Under the pieces are notes generated by a model that was given only the letters and a program-made list of their open reading frames with translations, had not been told where the DNA came from and searched no databases. Shown here piece by piece: positions 8,243 to 16,537 of a stretch of 64,000 nt of DNA. The first letter of the stretch is position 1. Each line of letters starts with the position of its first letter. The position numbers were made by a program, and so were the translations under genes. Source of the DNA: Colwellia sp. RSH04 (GTDB lineage Bacteria > Pseudomonadota > Gammaproteobacteria > Enterobacterales > Alteromonadaceae); contig NZ_QXIO01000011.1 of assembly GCF_003545765.1 (NCBI RefSeq), forward strand, positions 60,588-124,587, written 5' to 3'.

Positions 8243-8779
8243 TTAGTAAACTAATACAGCACGACGGTTTTGTGCGAAAGCACTTTCAGTGCGATCCATA
8301 ACCATTGGTTTTTCTTCACCGTAGCTAACAACAGATAATTGATTTGAATCTACACCCATGTTTTCTAAGTAAGTTACAACAGCTTTTGCACGACGTTCAC
8401 CTAAAGCGATGTTGTATTCAGGAGTACCACGCTCATCGGCATGACCTTCAACTAATACTTTAACGTCTGCATTTGCGTTTAAGAATTTAGCATGTGCATC
8501 TAAAATAGCGGCATATTCATTACTTACACTAGAAACATCAAAACCGAAATATACGATATGTTCTGAACGTAACTTAGCTAACTGCTGACGTTTTTGTTCT
8601 TGAATTTCAGCTTCACGCTTAGCCGCTGCAACTTGTACGCTATCTTCAGCATTTTGAGTTACTTCAGCATTTGTGTCTACCTGACTTTGCTCTTCTGTAT
8701 CTGAGTTAGAGCTACAAGCTGATAAAGCTAAAAGAGGTAAAGCGATAGCTAAGCTTTTTACTGTTTTGTTTAAGCGCAT
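8243..8779 (-). CDS. pal: Peptidoglycan-associated lipoprotein Pal
   Basis: Pal is an outer-membrane lipoprotein that binds peptidoglycan and TolB. The 178-residue precursor has a lipobox LSAC at about 19-22, a short polar linker, then an OmpA-like domain with EGHADERGTPEYNIALGERR, the conserved diaminopimelate-binding region, and a typical end (QNRRAVLVY). The linker has a K/E/Q-rich helix (AKREAEIQEQKRQQLAKLR). It lies between tolB and cpoB in the usual order. Confidence 0.97.
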   Translation of the reverse strand: MRLNKTVKSLAIALPLLALSACSSNSDTEEQSQVDTNAEVTQNAEDSVQVAAAKREAEIQEQKRQQLAKLRSEHIVYFGFDVSSVSNEYAAILDAHAKFLNANADVKVLVEGHADERGTPEYNIALGERRAKAVVTYLENMGVDSNQLSVVSYGEEKPMVMDRTESAFAQNRRAVLVY

Positions 8780-8847
8780 TTTTTTATCCTTTGTTCTAAA
8801 AAATAGTAAGTTTAAATAAGTATTCTATATATTGTTATATCTTCAGT

Positions 8848-10203
8848 TTACAAGAACGGTGACCATGCTGGAGCTTTTACTTGCCCATCAAGAGCGGGTA
8901 ACCGAGCTTTAAATCGTCCATCTACAGACACTAAACCTAACACTTGACGGTTATTGTGTAATGTACTGTATATAATCATTCCACCATTTGGCGAAACACT
9001 TGGTGATTCATCTAATCGTGTTTTTGTTAATACCTGAAAAATGCCTGAATCAAATTCTTGTTTGGCTAATCGGTATTGCCCACGTGTTCTATTCACCATT
9101 ATTAACTGTTTACCGTCAGGTGTAATTGAACCACCCAAGTTCATTTCACCATCAAACGTTAAGCGTCGAATTTTTCCATCGACTAAATTTACGCGATATA
9201 GCTGAGGTTTACCACCCCGTTCTGAACTAAATACTAATGAATTTCCATCAGGCGTCCAACTTGGCTCGGTATCAATCGATCTGTTTCTCGTTACACGACG
9301 TAATTTTTTCGTCGCTAAGTTCATTACATATAAATCTGGGTTACCATCTTTAGATAAAACCATTGCCATCTTTTTTCCATCAGGAGAAAAACGTGGTGCA
9401 CTGTTAATCCCTTTAAATGAACTAATTAAATCACGTTGCCCAGTATAAATATCAATGGTGTGTATTTGAGCCTGACGGTTCTCAAACGAAACATAAGCAA
9501 GCTTTTCTCCACTTGGGTGCCAAGATGGAGACATTAATGGTTCTTTAGAACTTAACAATACATGTTCATTAAAACCATCATAATCAGCAAAAGCTAGCTG
9601 GTACGGATACTTTCCTTGATCACGAACAATAACGTAAGCAATTTTAGTTAAAAACGCTCCTTTACTGCCGGTTAATTTTTCGTAAACAACGTTGCTAATA
9701 CTATGTGCATAACGTCGAAATTGCTCACTACTAATGTCGGCACTACTTTGCGCTAATATATGGTCTTGCGCTTCAACTAAATCACCATTACTGAGCATAG
9801 TCGTTTGACCGCCCGTAACCTGACCTCTAATAACGTCAACAAGCTGATAGCTAACTTGATAACGGTCAATGGCAACTTCGCTAATTTGACCAACAACAAT
9901 AGCTTCAATACCTTCGCTTGCCCAAGCACTGTAATCAACATTTTGTGCCGATGTTGGCACTTGCGGAAATTTATCGTATGAAACAGGGCTAAACTTACCA
10001 CTGCGTAACAAATCGTCACTTACTATTTTCGAGATTCGTTCTGGTAGCTCGGAATTACCTGTCCATTTAAAAGGTAAAATGGCAATAGGGCGAGCACTAT
10101 CTATTCCACCAGTGATAACAATCTCTAACGTCGCCATAGCACGGGTTGACGTTAACAAAGTAACTAAACTAATAAAAATAGTAATAAGTAATTTAAATTT
10201 CAT
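8848..10203 (-). CDS. tolB: Tol-Pal system beta-propeller protein TolB
   Basis: TolB is the periplasmic protein linking Pal, TolA and the outer membrane. The 451-residue precursor has a signal peptide ending near TRAMA, an N-terminal alpha/beta domain (about 25-160) and a six-bladed propeller with repeated WD40-like blades: [67 protein letters not shown] and [15 protein letters not shown]. Length and blade order agree with the family. It sits between tolA and pal. Confidence 0.97.
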   Translation of the reverse strand: MKFKLLITIFISLVTLLTSTRAMATLEIVITGGIDSARPIAILPFKWTGNSELPERISKIVSDDLLRSGKFSPVSYDKFPQVPTSAQNVDYSAWASEGIEAIVVGQISEVAIDRYQVSYQLVDVIRGQVTGGQTTMLSNGDLVEAQDHILAQSSADISSEQFRRYAHSISNVVYEKLTGSKGAFLTKIAYVIVRDQGKYPYQLAFADYDGFNEHVLLSSKEPLMSPSWHPSGEKLAYVSFENRQAQIHTIDIYTGQRDLISSFKGINSAPRFSPDGKKMAMVLSKDGNPDLYVMNLATKKLRRVTRNRSIDTEPSWTPDGNSLVFSSERGGKPQLYRVNLVDGKIRRLTFDGEMNLGGSITPDGKQLIMVNRTRGQYRLAKQEFDSGIFQVLTKTRLDESPSVSPNGGMIIYSTLHNNRQVLGLVSVDGRFKARLPALDGQVKAPAWSPFL

Positions 10204-10255
10204 TGGGTTCTTCTATCTTCTTCTTTAATTTTATACGGACCATATAATGTTTATA

Positions 10256-11218
10256 CTAAAACTCTGGCACAACAGTTACGGCTATTTTACGCATTTCTTT
10301 AAATACTTCAGGATCTTTAGAAACAGGCAAAGTACCCGCTTTATAAATTGCGGTTTTAGCAGCTTCACATACTACCCTGTCTCCTTGACCAATAACAACC
10401 TGAGTAACAAAGCCTGAAGGTGCAAGGCTTATCGTTAATTTACATGTTTTCCCAGCCATTGTACTTCGATCTTTAATCATATTACGGTTAATTGATTGCT
10501 TAATCAAAGCAGCAAAGCGATCTATTTCAGAAAGCACTTGTTGGCGACGCGCTTTATTTCTACTCGCCATTTCAGCAGCCATTTGTTCTGCAATAAGCGC
10601 TTCTTGTTTTGCTCTTTCTTTTGCTTCAGCCTCTTTACGTTTTTTCTCGGCTAACTCTTTTTTACGCTTTGCTTCAGCCTCTGCTTTTTTCTTGCGGCGC
10701 AGCTCCTCCGCTTTTTTAGCTGCGGCTTCTTCTTTTATTCTTTTTGAACGCGCTTTTGCTGCAGCATCTTCAGCTTTTTTCTTCTCTTGTTCTTTTTGTT
10801 TACGTAGTTTTTCAGCTTTTGCTGCCTTGGCTTTAGCACTTTTAGCTGCGTTATCTGCTTTTATTTTTTCTTGTTCTTTTTGTTTACGCTGTTTCTCAAG
10901 TTTTTTAATTCTCGCTTCTTCTTTCGCTCTACGCTTTTTCGCCTCGGCTGCACGTCGCTCAATATTTTCAATGCGCTTTTTTTCCGCCGTGAGTGCTGCA
11001 TTTTTTTGCTTTTTAATTTTATCAATAGCTTTATCTAATTTTGCTTTATCAACCGCCACCGCTTGAATTGGCTGCATTTCTTGCACACTAGGTGTGGGTA
11101 AAGGTTTAGGTGTTGAAGAAAAATCACCAATGAATAAAACCGCAATCATGACAGCATGCAAACCAATACTTAACCATAATGCTTTAATATATGGGGTATT
11201 AAGGGACTTCTGACTCAC
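10256..11218 (-). CDS. tolA: Cell envelope integrity protein TolA
   Basis: TolA couples the inner-membrane TolQR motor to TolB and Pal. The 320-residue product has one N-terminal membrane helix (ALWLSIGLHAVMIAVLFIGD), a very long Lys/Ala/Glu-rich helical domain (about 60-215, with repeats such as KLRKQKEQEKKKAEDAAAK) and a C-terminal domain with conserved cysteines (GKTCKLTISLAPSG and VVCEAAKTAIY). It is somewhat shorter than E. coli TolA because of a shorter helical domain. One base separates it from tolR. The repetitive helix produces a long antisense ORF that is not a gene. Confidence 0.96.
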   Translation of the reverse strand: MSQKSLNTPYIKALWLSIGLHAVMIAVLFIGDFSSTPKPLPTPSVQEMQPIQAVAVDKAKLDKAIDKIKKQKNAALTAEKKRIENIERRAAEAKKRRAKEEARIKKLEKQRKQKEQEKIKADNAAKSAKAKAAKAEKLRKQKEQEKKKAEDAAAKARSKRIKEEAAAKKAEELRRKKKAEAEAKRKKELAEKKRKEAEAKERAKQEALIAEQMAAEMASRNKARRQQVLSEIDRFAALIKQSINRNMIKDRSTMAGKTCKLTISLAPSGFVTQVVIGQGDRVVCEAAKTAIYKAGTLPVSKDPEVFKEMRKIAVTVVPEF

Positions 11219-11219
11219 C

Positions 11220-11645
11220 TTATTTCTCCACAGAATCGGTCATTAAGCCAACAGAAGGTACGCCAGCAACTTGTTGCAATAGTACCATTAACTGAATAAC
11301 TGCATCGTAAGAAACTGCACCATCCCCATTAACAACTACAGGGGTATCAGGCTCAATCTCTAAATGTGCTTTTACCAATGTGGCCACTTCTTCAGCTGAC
11401 ATCGGCACTTTGTCATCGGCACCAACGGTCAAGTAATATCGACCTTGCGCATCAACAGAAGCAACAAGCGGAGTTTTACTGTCTTCATCCATAGGTTCAG
11501 CGTCAGCTTGAGGTAAATCTACTTTAACGCCTTGGGTAATCAGTGGGGCTGTCACCATAAATATAATAAGCAACACCAACATAACATCGATGTAAGGAAC
11601 AACATTTATCTCAGCTACTTTACGGCGTCTAACTCTTTGATACAT
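11220..11645 (-). CDS. tolR: Tol-Pal system protein TolR
   Basis: TolR is the ExbD-family stator partner of TolQ. The 141-residue protein has a short cytoplasmic N-terminus (MYQRVRRRKVAEINVVPYID), one membrane helix with the essential aspartate (YIDVMLVLLIIFMVTAPL) and a periplasmic domain ending in VAGVPSVGLMTD. Gene order tolQ-tolR-tolA is standard; 11 bases separate it from tolQ. Confidence 0.97.
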   Translation of the reverse strand: MYQRVRRRKVAEINVVPYIDVMLVLLIIFMVTAPLITQGVKVDLPQADAEPMDEDSKTPLVASVDAQGRYYLTVGADDKVPMSAEEVATLVKAHLEIEPDTPVVVNGDGAVSYDAVIQLMVLLQQVAGVPSVGLMTDSVEK

Positions 11646-11656
11646 AAAGCTCTCCG

Positions 11657-12340
11657 TTAAGCAATAGGTTCTGCGGCTGTTTGACGCTGTAAAATACTTG
11701 AGAACTCTTCCATAAAGTTACCGTAACTGTTCTCAAGCTTTTCTACTTTATGACTGAAGCGGTTAAAAGCCATTACCGCAGGTATTGCGGCAAATAACCC
11801 CATTGCAGTTGCTATTAAGGCTTCTGCAATACCTGGTGCTACCATAGCAAGAGTAGCTTGTTTAACTGCACCTAAAGCAATGAACGAGTTCATAATTCCC
11901 CAAACCGTACCAAACAAACCAATATAAGGGCTAATAGAACCAACCGTTGCCATAAAGGGCAAATGTGTTTCAAGGCTATCGACTTCTCTAGATAAGGCCA
12001 CACGCATAGCTCTATGGGTGCCGTCGACTATAATTTGTGGGTTGTTAATATTGCTTTTACGCAAGCGAGCAAATTCTTTAAAGCCTGAGACAAATAAACT
12101 TTCAATACCTTGAATGTTACTTTTTGCTGAAATTTCACTATACAATTTACTTAAATCAGCGCCACTCCAAAACTTATCTTCAAAAGCTTTAAGCTGCTGT
12201 ACTGCATTTTTAAGTACTTTTCTGCGTTGAAAGATCATCGCCCAACAAACAATTGAAAAGATAAGTAAAGTCAGCATAACCAATTGTACTAAGATACTTG
12301 CTTCTAAAAATAAATGAAAAAATGAGATTTCAGCTGACAC
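11657..12340 (-). CDS. tolQ: Tol-Pal system proton-channel protein TolQ
   Basis: TolQ is the ExbB/MotA-family inner-membrane protein that with TolR uses the proton gradient to energise TolA. The 227-residue product has three membrane segments: about 15-36 ([18 protein letters not shown]), 130-160 ([19 protein letters not shown]) and 165-190 ([19 protein letters not shown]). Its start overlaps the end of ybgC by 11 bases. Confidence 0.97.
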   Translation of the reverse strand: MSAEISFFHLFLEASILVQLVMLTLLIFSIVCWAMIFQRRKVLKNAVQQLKAFEDKFWSGADLSKLYSEISAKSNIQGIESLFVSGFKEFARLRKSNINNPQIIVDGTHRAMRVALSREVDSLETHLPFMATVGSISPYIGLFGTVWGIMNSFIALGAVKQATLAMVAPGIAEALIATAMGLFAAIPAVMAFNRFSHKVEKLENSYGNFMEEFSSILQRQTAAEPIA

Positions 12341-12740
12341 GTTTAAACGCTCCTAATATAAATTCTGGGATAGCACATGGCTTGTTTACGTTAAAATCTA
12401 CACAAGCAATTTTTACTTCTGCAGTGCAAAGTAATTGTTGATGTTGATTTCTAATTTCTTGGTGGAAGACCAAACTTGCTCTTTTGAGCATGACTATCGT
12501 TGAATGCACATCAAGCAAATCATCAAGTTTTGCCGAAGCAAGGTTATCCATTTCTACCTTTGTGACAACAAAACCAAGCTGTTGTTCTAAAAAGAATGCC
12601 TGATTTATACCTATTTCCCGCAACCACTCTGTTCTTCCTCGTTCAAAGAACTTCAAATAATTAGCATAATAAACAATACCGCCAGCGTCGGTATCTTCGT
12701 AGTACACCCTAATTGAATGATTGTGCTCTTGGGATGGCAT
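12330..12740 (-). CDS. ybgC: Acyl-CoA thioesterase YbgC (Tol-Pal associated)
   Basis: YbgC is a hotdog-fold thioesterase, first gene of the tol-pal operon in most gammaproteobacteria. The 136-residue protein carries the 4-hydroxybenzoyl-CoA thioesterase signature [20 protein letters not shown] with the catalytic aspartate, followed by [13 protein letters not shown]. It overlaps tolQ by 11 bases, indicating co-translation. The operon promoter should lie in the 145 bp before 12886; I could not fix it exactly. Confidence 0.95.
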   Translation of the reverse strand: MPSQEHNHSIRVYYEDTDAGGIVYYANYLKFFERGRTEWLREIGINQAFFLEQQLGFVVTKVEMDNLASAKLDDLLDVHSTIVMLKRASLVFHQEIRNQHQQLLCTAEVKIACVDFNVNKPCAIPEFILGAFKRVS

Positions 12741-12884
12741 TGATAATACAGTAATTGTAATAGATTTTATTATTGGCTATATAGTAATAGATAAAGTGTT
12801 CAGCAAACAAGACAAGGCACATAATAAATTACAATTATTTGCACTTTTTAAGAGGTTTAGCGGTTAAATAAGCATATTTGAATA

Positions 12885-12910
12885 AAAAAGGCGCCCTGAG
12901 GCGCCTTTTC
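12885..12910 (-). terminator. Rho-independent terminator after deaD
   Basis: AAAAAAGGCGCC CTGA GGCGCCTTTT: a GC-rich stem with A-tract and T-tract on both sides, about 20 bp after the deaD stop. On the minus strand it ends deaD and insulates the tol-pal operon. Confidence 0.88.
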
Positions 12911-12929
12911 ACAAAGAGTTGACTTCTAA

Positions 12930-14765
12930 TTAATTATGACGTTGGCTACGTTCACGACGAGCAGGTCGTTGCGTTGGCGCTTGTGCTTCAGAAGCAGATA
13001 TTGCTAAAGGTTGGCGACGAACTCTAACACCTTTTAAGCGTTTAAAAGAATCATCAGGCATACCTTTTGGTAATTGCACGAAGCTATGTTTTTCATGCAA
13101 GTTAATTTGACCAATATAGCTACTATCTAATGAAATTTCATTAGCAATAGCACCCACAATATCACCAGGTCTTGCACCATGATCTTTACCTACTTCTAAG
13201 CGGTATGTTTGCCAATCAACATCATTACGCGCTACTTTAGGCTTACGTGTTCTTTCGCCACGCCCTTCACTACCACGATGGCCTTTACTTTCACCACGCG
13301 CATCGCGACGATTATCTCTTCTGCCATCTCGGTTACCACGTTCATTACGATCGTTACGTTCACGTGAATCACGGCGTGGTTTAGGATCTTCTTTTGGCTG
13401 AAGTGGTTGCTTTAATTGTTTTTGTAACAATAAAGCTGCTGCTAAATCAATTAATTCAACTTCTGATTCTTCAGACATTTTCGCAACGATTTCACGCATC
13501 GCACTAATGTCTTTATTTGCAGCAATTTCAGCAATCTCATTGCGCGTACGTTCAATGCGAATTTTACCAATTTCTTGAATATTAGGCAGTTGATACATTT
13601 CAACTTTACCAGATGTTAAACGCTCATAATGGCGTAAAGAGTACATTTCGCGTGGACGAACAAAAGAAATAGAAGTACCTTCACGTCCGGCACGACCTGT
13701 ACGCCCAATACGATGAACATAAGCTTCGTTATCACCTGGTAAATCATAGTTAATTACTAGTGAAATACGAGGAATATCTAAACCACGAGCAACAACATCG
13801 GTTGCCACTAAAATAGATGATTTACCAGACTTCATCTGATCAATACAACGTTCACGTTGTGCTTGGTTCATATCACCATTTAGTGCTAATGCAGGGTAAC
13901 CAGCACGCTCTAATTTTTCAGCAACATCTACAGTATCGTTACGTGTACGCACAAAAATGATCATTGCATCATAATCAACCACTTCAGCAATACGCTCTAA
14001 AGCTGTCATTTTATTAATGCCACTAACTTTCCATGCAAACTGTTGAATATTTGCTTTCGCTTTTTTAACAGCTTCAATTTTAATATGTTCAGGATCAGTT
14101 AAGAATTTGTTCGCTATTTTACGAATAGCTGGTGGCATGGTTGCTGAGAACAACGCCATTTGAGTGCTTTCAGGTAAATGATCTAAGATCCATTGAATAT
14201 CTTCCAAAAAGCCCATGTTTAACATTTCATCGGCTTCATCTAGTACACAGTAACTTAAAGAATCTAACTTCAAGCTTTTACGACGTAAGTGATCCATTAA
14301 TCGACCAGGCGTACCTACTACGACTTGTGCACCACGTTCTAATTGTTGGAACTGAGGACCATATGATTGGCCACCATATAAAGTTGCAACGCGAAGACCT
14401 TTAATATTTTTACCAAAAGACTCAATAGCTTCAGCAACTTGCATTGCTAATTCACGTGTAGGTGCTAACACCATCAGTTGAGGCTTTTTAATTGATGTAT
14501 CAATCGCTGCTAATGCAGGTAAACCAAAAGCAGCGGTTTTACCTGTACCTGTTTGAGCTTCACCTAAAACATCTTTACCTGCTAATAACGGTGGAATCGT
14601 TTTTGCTTGAATATCTGTTGCTGAAGAGAAACCAATCTCTGTTAAAGCGGAAAGTAAATTTTCAGGTAAGCCTAACGTTTTAAAACTAACTAAGGCGTTA
14701 TTTTCTGCGGTATTATTTTTTTCAGTGTTTTGTGCTGTATTTTGTTCAGTCATAAATTTTGTCAT
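12930..14765 (-). CDS. deaD: ATP-dependent RNA helicase DeaD (CsdA)
   Basis: DeaD is a cold-shock DEAD-box helicase that assists ribosome assembly and mRNA unwinding. The 611-residue product has the helicase core: AQTGTGKTAAFG (Walker A), PTRELA, DEADEMLNMGF, SATMP, HRIGRTGRAGREG. A DeaD-specific region, an Arg/Gly/Asp-rich tract (about 460-510) and a DbpA-type RNA-binding domain (VDWQTYRLEVGKDHGARPGD) follow. The start could also be ATG 14753 (MTEQNTAQ); neither has a strong ribosome site. A long hairpin-rich leader precedes it, as expected for cold-shock mRNAs. Confidence 0.96.
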   Translation of the reverse strand: MTKFMTEQNTAQNTEKNNTAENNALVSFKTLGLPENLLSALTEIGFSSATDIQAKTIPPLLAGKDVLGEAQTGTGKTAAFGLPALAAIDTSIKKPQLMVLAPTRELAMQVAEAIESFGKNIKGLRVATLYGGQSYGPQFQQLERGAQVVVGTPGRLMDHLRRKSLKLDSLSYCVLDEADEMLNMGFLEDIQWILDHLPESTQMALFSATMPPAIRKIANKFLTDPEHIKIEAVKKAKANIQQFAWKVSGINKMTALERIAEVVDYDAMIIFVRTRNDTVDVAEKLERAGYPALALNGDMNQAQRERCIDQMKSGKSSILVATDVVARGLDIPRISLVINYDLPGDNEAYVHRIGRTGRAGREGTSISFVRPREMYSLRHYERLTSGKVEMYQLPNIQEIGKIRIERTRNEIAEIAANKDISAMREIVAKMSEESEVELIDLAAALLLQKQLKQPLQPKEDPKPRRDSRERNDRNERGNRDGRRDNRRDARGESKGHRGSEGRGERTRKPKVARNDVDWQTYRLEVGKDHGARPGDIVGAIANEISLDSSYIGQINLHEKHSFVQLPKGMPDDSFKRLKGVRVRRQPLAISASEAQAPTQRPARRERSQRHN

Positions 14766-15355
14766 CTTCTCAAGGCAGGCTTATCTGTGACAAAAAACAA
14801 AATTAAAAAGCAAAAGAATCCCCGCCTTCAAAGCAGCAAAAAGCACACTTAAAAGCGTAATAAACAGTCTAATTTTAAATTGCTAAGTCTATAACCTGCG
14901 TACATATACGAGGAAACCACCAGGGAGACTTAAGGCGCATAGTGTATTCAAACACTATATTTCTGGTTAGTAGGAACTACTAACGTGGTAAGTCTATAGG
15001 GCGGTATAACCCTCACTCATCTCGAACTACTTATTTTTGTATTTAATAAGTAGTAAAACTCATCCTGAGTATCATGTTGCTTTTTGTTTATCTAAAAACA
15101 GTTCAAATAAACAACATCTCGTCGTTGAGGCGCGCATTATACAGATTAATTACGTTTAGGCAAGAAATAATACTAAACAACCTCAATTTAGAATAGCAAA
15201 TAGCCCCATAGCTGCGGTTTTCCTCACTAATGAATTAAATTAATAAACAATAGAGCAACGTTCAAGCTAGTGAGTTGCTATAACCACAAGTCTAACAATT
15301 TCAAACTGTTAACCTGTCTATTACCCCAAACTCGTAAAATAGGTCTTGTAAACAC
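14766..15355 (-). promoter_or_regulatory. Long structured leader/intergenic region upstream of deaD
   Basis: 590 bp without a convincing gene. It contains several inverted repeats that would lie in the deaD transcript leader: GTTAGTAGGAACTACTAAC (14966-14984), ACTACTTATT...AATAAGTAGT (15026-15054), and an imperfect long stem between ATGTTG...TTGTTTAT near 15073 and ATAAACAACAT near 15107-15117. Long 5' UTRs are known for cold-shock deaD genes. The transcription start is unknown, so which hairpins are transcribed is inference. Confidence 0.5.
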
Positions 15356-15961
15356 TTATAATATGATATCTTCGTAAAGCTCTGAATATTGTGTTTTATG
15401 CGAATTATATAAGAATTTTCTTAATGACTCGCGCCCCTGTTCAAAGTTCTTAAACTTGGCCGCAATCACATTATTTTCTGAACGAACTGGATCTAATTCT
15501 AATGTAACTCTTTGTTTGTCTGGCAAACGCATTTCTAAAGAAGCATTTTCAAATGCTTTAATAATGCCATCGTTACTATTTGCTTTAAACGTTAACCCTG
15601 TTCCAGATAAAGACAATATTTCTATCTCTTGATTTAGGCAAGAATTGAATAGTGAAACATTTTCAGGTGTATTAACGCGCCAACTGCGCTGACTACCTTG
15701 AACATCGATAATTTCTGGCACACCAAGCTCCGGAATAAAATCGCCTGCATCACTTAAACTAATTGTGACAGGGAACCATAATTGGTAGTGACTTATTTCT
15801 GCAAGCAAGGTTAATTTACTATTTCCTAAAATAGTCTTTAAATTACTAGGGATACTGGTTTGAATACTTAGTGTGTGCTTATTTTGATTTAACGAACAAT
15901 CAACGACTGGCTCAGTAAATATATTTTTAAAGAAATCTAATTCTTCCGATGAGAATTCCAT
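15356..15961 (-). CDS. Hypothetical protein, possibly PilZ-like
   Basis: A 201-residue soluble protein (MEFSSEELDFFKNIFTEPVV) with no signal peptide or membrane helix. It looks like two beta-rich halves: an N-terminal one ending near residue 85, and a C-terminal one (SWRVNTPENVSLFNSC ... ILSLSGTGLTFKAN ... VIAAKFKNFEQGRESLRKFL) whose strand pattern and final helix recall PilZ domains. The canonical c-di-GMP residues (RxxxR and D/NxSxxG) are not clearly present, so c-di-GMP binding is not supported. It is a single gene with spacers on both sides. Confidence 0.7.
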   Translation of the reverse strand: MEFSSEELDFFKNIFTEPVVDCSLNQNKHTLSIQTSIPSNLKTILGNSKLTLLAEISHYQLWFPVTISLSDAGDFIPELGVPEIIDVQGSQRSWRVNTPENVSLFNSCLNQEIEILSLSGTGLTFKANSNDGIIKAFENASLEMRLPDKQRVTLELDPVRSENNVIAAKFKNFEQGRESLRKFLYNSHKTQYSELYEDIIL

Positions 15962-16084
15962 GTTGTAACGCTTTTGTTATTCTTTTTATGGGGCGCACTA
16001 TATAGGAATTTAATTTTCAGTTCAAATAACGTACAAGTCTAAGTAATTCAATAGCCCGTGTTCACCTTCATTTAATAATTCAGC

Positions 16085-16462
16085 TTATTTATTATTCATA
16101 GTAGCTACTGAATCAAAATCATTTACATCAAGTTCAACTTCTCTAGCTCTTAAAAAGGTTATGAATTTTTTTGGTACTAAAAAGTCCCCCTTATAACGAC
16201 AAACTCTCGTATTTAGGAGAATAAAAATTCTCATTAAAACGTAACTAAAATAGAGAAAAGGTAGAGCGCCCCATAATGTTAAAGGTATGAGTTTCAACGT
16301 TAGTAAAAAGCAACTGACACCACCGATTAGAGATAATATTTTATGCTTTTTATACTCAGGGTATTGGTAAAAGGTAAAATAATCTAACCGGTTCATGTAC
16401 CAGTTCCCCTTTAATGTACCTGATTCATTTAAATATTTGCTTTCTCTAAACTGTTTTGCCAT
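16085..16462 (-). CDS. Hypothetical small membrane protein
   Basis: A 125-residue protein not recognised as a known family. A polar, tyrosine-rich N-terminus (about 1-40) is followed by two predicted membrane segments, ILSLIGGVSCFLLTLKLIPL and ALPFLYFSYVLMRIFILL, and a charged C-terminal tail (REVELDVNDFDSV). This topology would leave both ends on the same side of the membrane. No operon partner is obvious: 75 bp separate it from the protease gene downstream. Confidence 0.6.
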   Translation of the reverse strand: MAKQFRESKYLNESGTLKGNWYMNRLDYFTFYQYPEYKKHKILSLIGGVSCFLLTLKLIPLTLWGALPFLYFSYVLMRIFILLNTRVCRYKGDFLVPKKFITFLRAREVELDVNDFDSVATMNNK

Positions 16463-16537
16463 AAATACCCCCTAACAAAGTGAAGAACGTTCTCCATAAC
16501 TATTTTAACGTTTACCACGAAAAATAACGCTTAAGCT

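Noticed and set aside
10692..11066. A long plus-strand ORF opposite tolA
   Set aside because: It is the antisense of the Lys/Ala/Glu-rich helical repeat of TolA; its Ser/Phe/Ala-rich composition is an artefact.
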